From Streptosporangiaceae bacterium (GTDB taxonomy: Bacteria; Actinomycetota; Actinomycetes; Streptosporangiales; Streptosporangiaceae): DNA of 5,538 nt. The notes below the pieces were generated by a model. That model made no database searches. It saw only the letters and a list, made by a program, of their open reading frames with translations, and was not told the DNA's origin. The stretch covers positions 1-5,538 of the forward strand of contig JASIJN010000174.1 of assembly GCA_030050125.1 (NCBI GenBank), read 5' to 3'. A program made the position numbers and the translations under genes. Positions 5,005 to 5,538 of this stretch are shown here, in pieces (positions within the stretch are counted from its first letter, which is position 1; every line of letters begins with the position of its first letter).

Positions 5005-5538
5005 ATGGCGAGGGCCGAGAAGGTGGCCGCGGTCGCCGAGTTGACCGAGCGCTTCCAGAGTTCTGCGGGAGCGGTGCTGACCGAGTACCGCGGCCTGTCC
5101 GTGGCCCAGCTGGGCGAGCTGCGCCGCTCGCTCGGCGAGAACGCCACGTTCTCCGTGGTCAAGAACACCCTGACGAAGATCGCCGCGAACGACGCGGGCA
5201 TCGCCGGCGAGCTGACCGAGATGCTCACGGGCCCGTCGGCGATCGCGTTCGTGGAGGGCGATGTCGTCGAGACGGCCAGGGGACTGCGCGATTTCTCCCG
5301 GGCCAACCCGTTCCTGGTGATCAAGGGCGGCGTTCTCGACGGCAAGGTGATGACCCCGGACGAGATCGTCAAGCTGGCCGACCTGGAATCGCGCGAGGTG
5401 CTGCTGGCCAAGCTGGCGGGCGCCATGAAGGCCTCGATGTCCGGCGCCGCGGCCACGTTCGCGGCGCTGCCGGTCCAGATGGCCAGGCTGCTCGCGGCGC
5501 TCCAGGAGAAGCAGGGCGGCGCGGCCGAGGGCGGCGCG
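5005..5538 (+). CDS. rplJ: 50S ribosomal protein L10, nearly complete (178 codons, cut by right edge)
   Basis: L10 is the base of the ribosomal stalk: its N-terminal domain binds 23S rRNA next to L11, and its C-terminal helix carries several L7/L12 dimers that recruit translation factors. The free L10-L12 complex also represses its own mRNA. Seen: [17 protein letters not shown] at the start, the conserved [19 protein letters not shown] at 25-43, [12 protein letters not shown] at 49-60, [13 protein letters not shown] at 74-86, and [19 protein letters not shown] at 103-121. A block [18 protein letters not shown] is at 127-144, followed by the L12-binding helix region [16 protein letters not shown] at 155-170. 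The Gly/Ala/Glu tail runs off the window without a stop; family lengths suggest few codons are missing. The start ATG 5005 follows GAGGAGGGAGG. By usual gene order rplL should come next, outside the window. Its separate promoter and leader imply control apart from rplK-rplA. Confidence 0.97.
   Translation, partial: MARAEKVAAVAELTERFQSSAGAVLTEYRGLSVAQLGELRRSLGENATFSVVKNTLTKIAANDAGIAGELTEMLTGPSAIAFVEGDVVETARGLRDFSRANPFLVIKGGVLDGKVMTPDEIVKLADLESREVLLAKLAGAMKASMSGAAATFAALPVQMARLLAALQEKQGGAAEGGA

Noticed and set aside
4637..5044. Small plus-strand frames across the rplA-rplJ gap
   Set aside because: They have Arg/Pro/Gly-rich compositions and no ribosome binding site; the gap is better explained by promoter and leader RNA.
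4953..5456. Minus-strand Ser/Ala-rich frame opposite rplJ
   Set aside because: A mirror of L10 codon bias, with no motif.

Overview
The window comes from the chromosome of a high-GC actinomycete. The base composition, the strong G/C third-position codon bias, the long acidic N-terminal extension on NusG and the gene order all point that way. The order (adenosine deaminase-like gene, aspartate aminotransferase, tRNA-Trp, secE, nusG, rplK, rplA, rplJ) is the one I recall from Streptomyces and related Actinomycetota. The genus cannot be fixed from this sequence. I see no mobile element, CRISPR array, integration scar or compositionally foreign segment.

Left part, minus strand (1-1849): the 5' portion of an adenosine deaminase-family gene runs off the left edge. 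A complete PLP-dependent class I aminotransferase (aspC type) lies 48 bp upstream of it on the same strand, so the two may be co-transcribed leftward. Position 1850 to 2058 is a divergent control region. It holds a perfect 10-bp inverted repeat and a plausible sigma-70-type promoter facing right.

Right part, plus strand (2059-5538): tRNA-Trp(CCA) is followed by secE (protein export channel subunit), nusG (transcription elongation and termination factor), rplK (L11), rplA (L1) and the first 178 codons of rplJ (L10). rplJ is cut by the right edge. This is the classic cluster linking secretion, transcription and the ribosomal stalks. Spacing tightens and loosens in a meaningful way. There are 72 bp between the tRNA and secE, 137 bp with a hairpin before nusG, and 17 bp before rplK. 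Then come 87 bp before rplA, holding a structure resembling the L1 site on 23S rRNA, and 309 bp before rplJ.

The 309-bp gap reads as a compact regulatory cassette. In order it has a hairpin just after the rplA stop, a promoter candidate, an L10-leader-like folded RNA, a long GC hairpin with competing pairings, a small hairpin and a strong ribosome binding site. The most interesting content is therefore in the gaps: two likely autogenous ribosomal-protein control RNAs (L1 and L10). The divergent active-site residues of the deaminase-like protein also deserve attention. I do not see a wholly new system here; most of the window is conserved housekeeping DNA.
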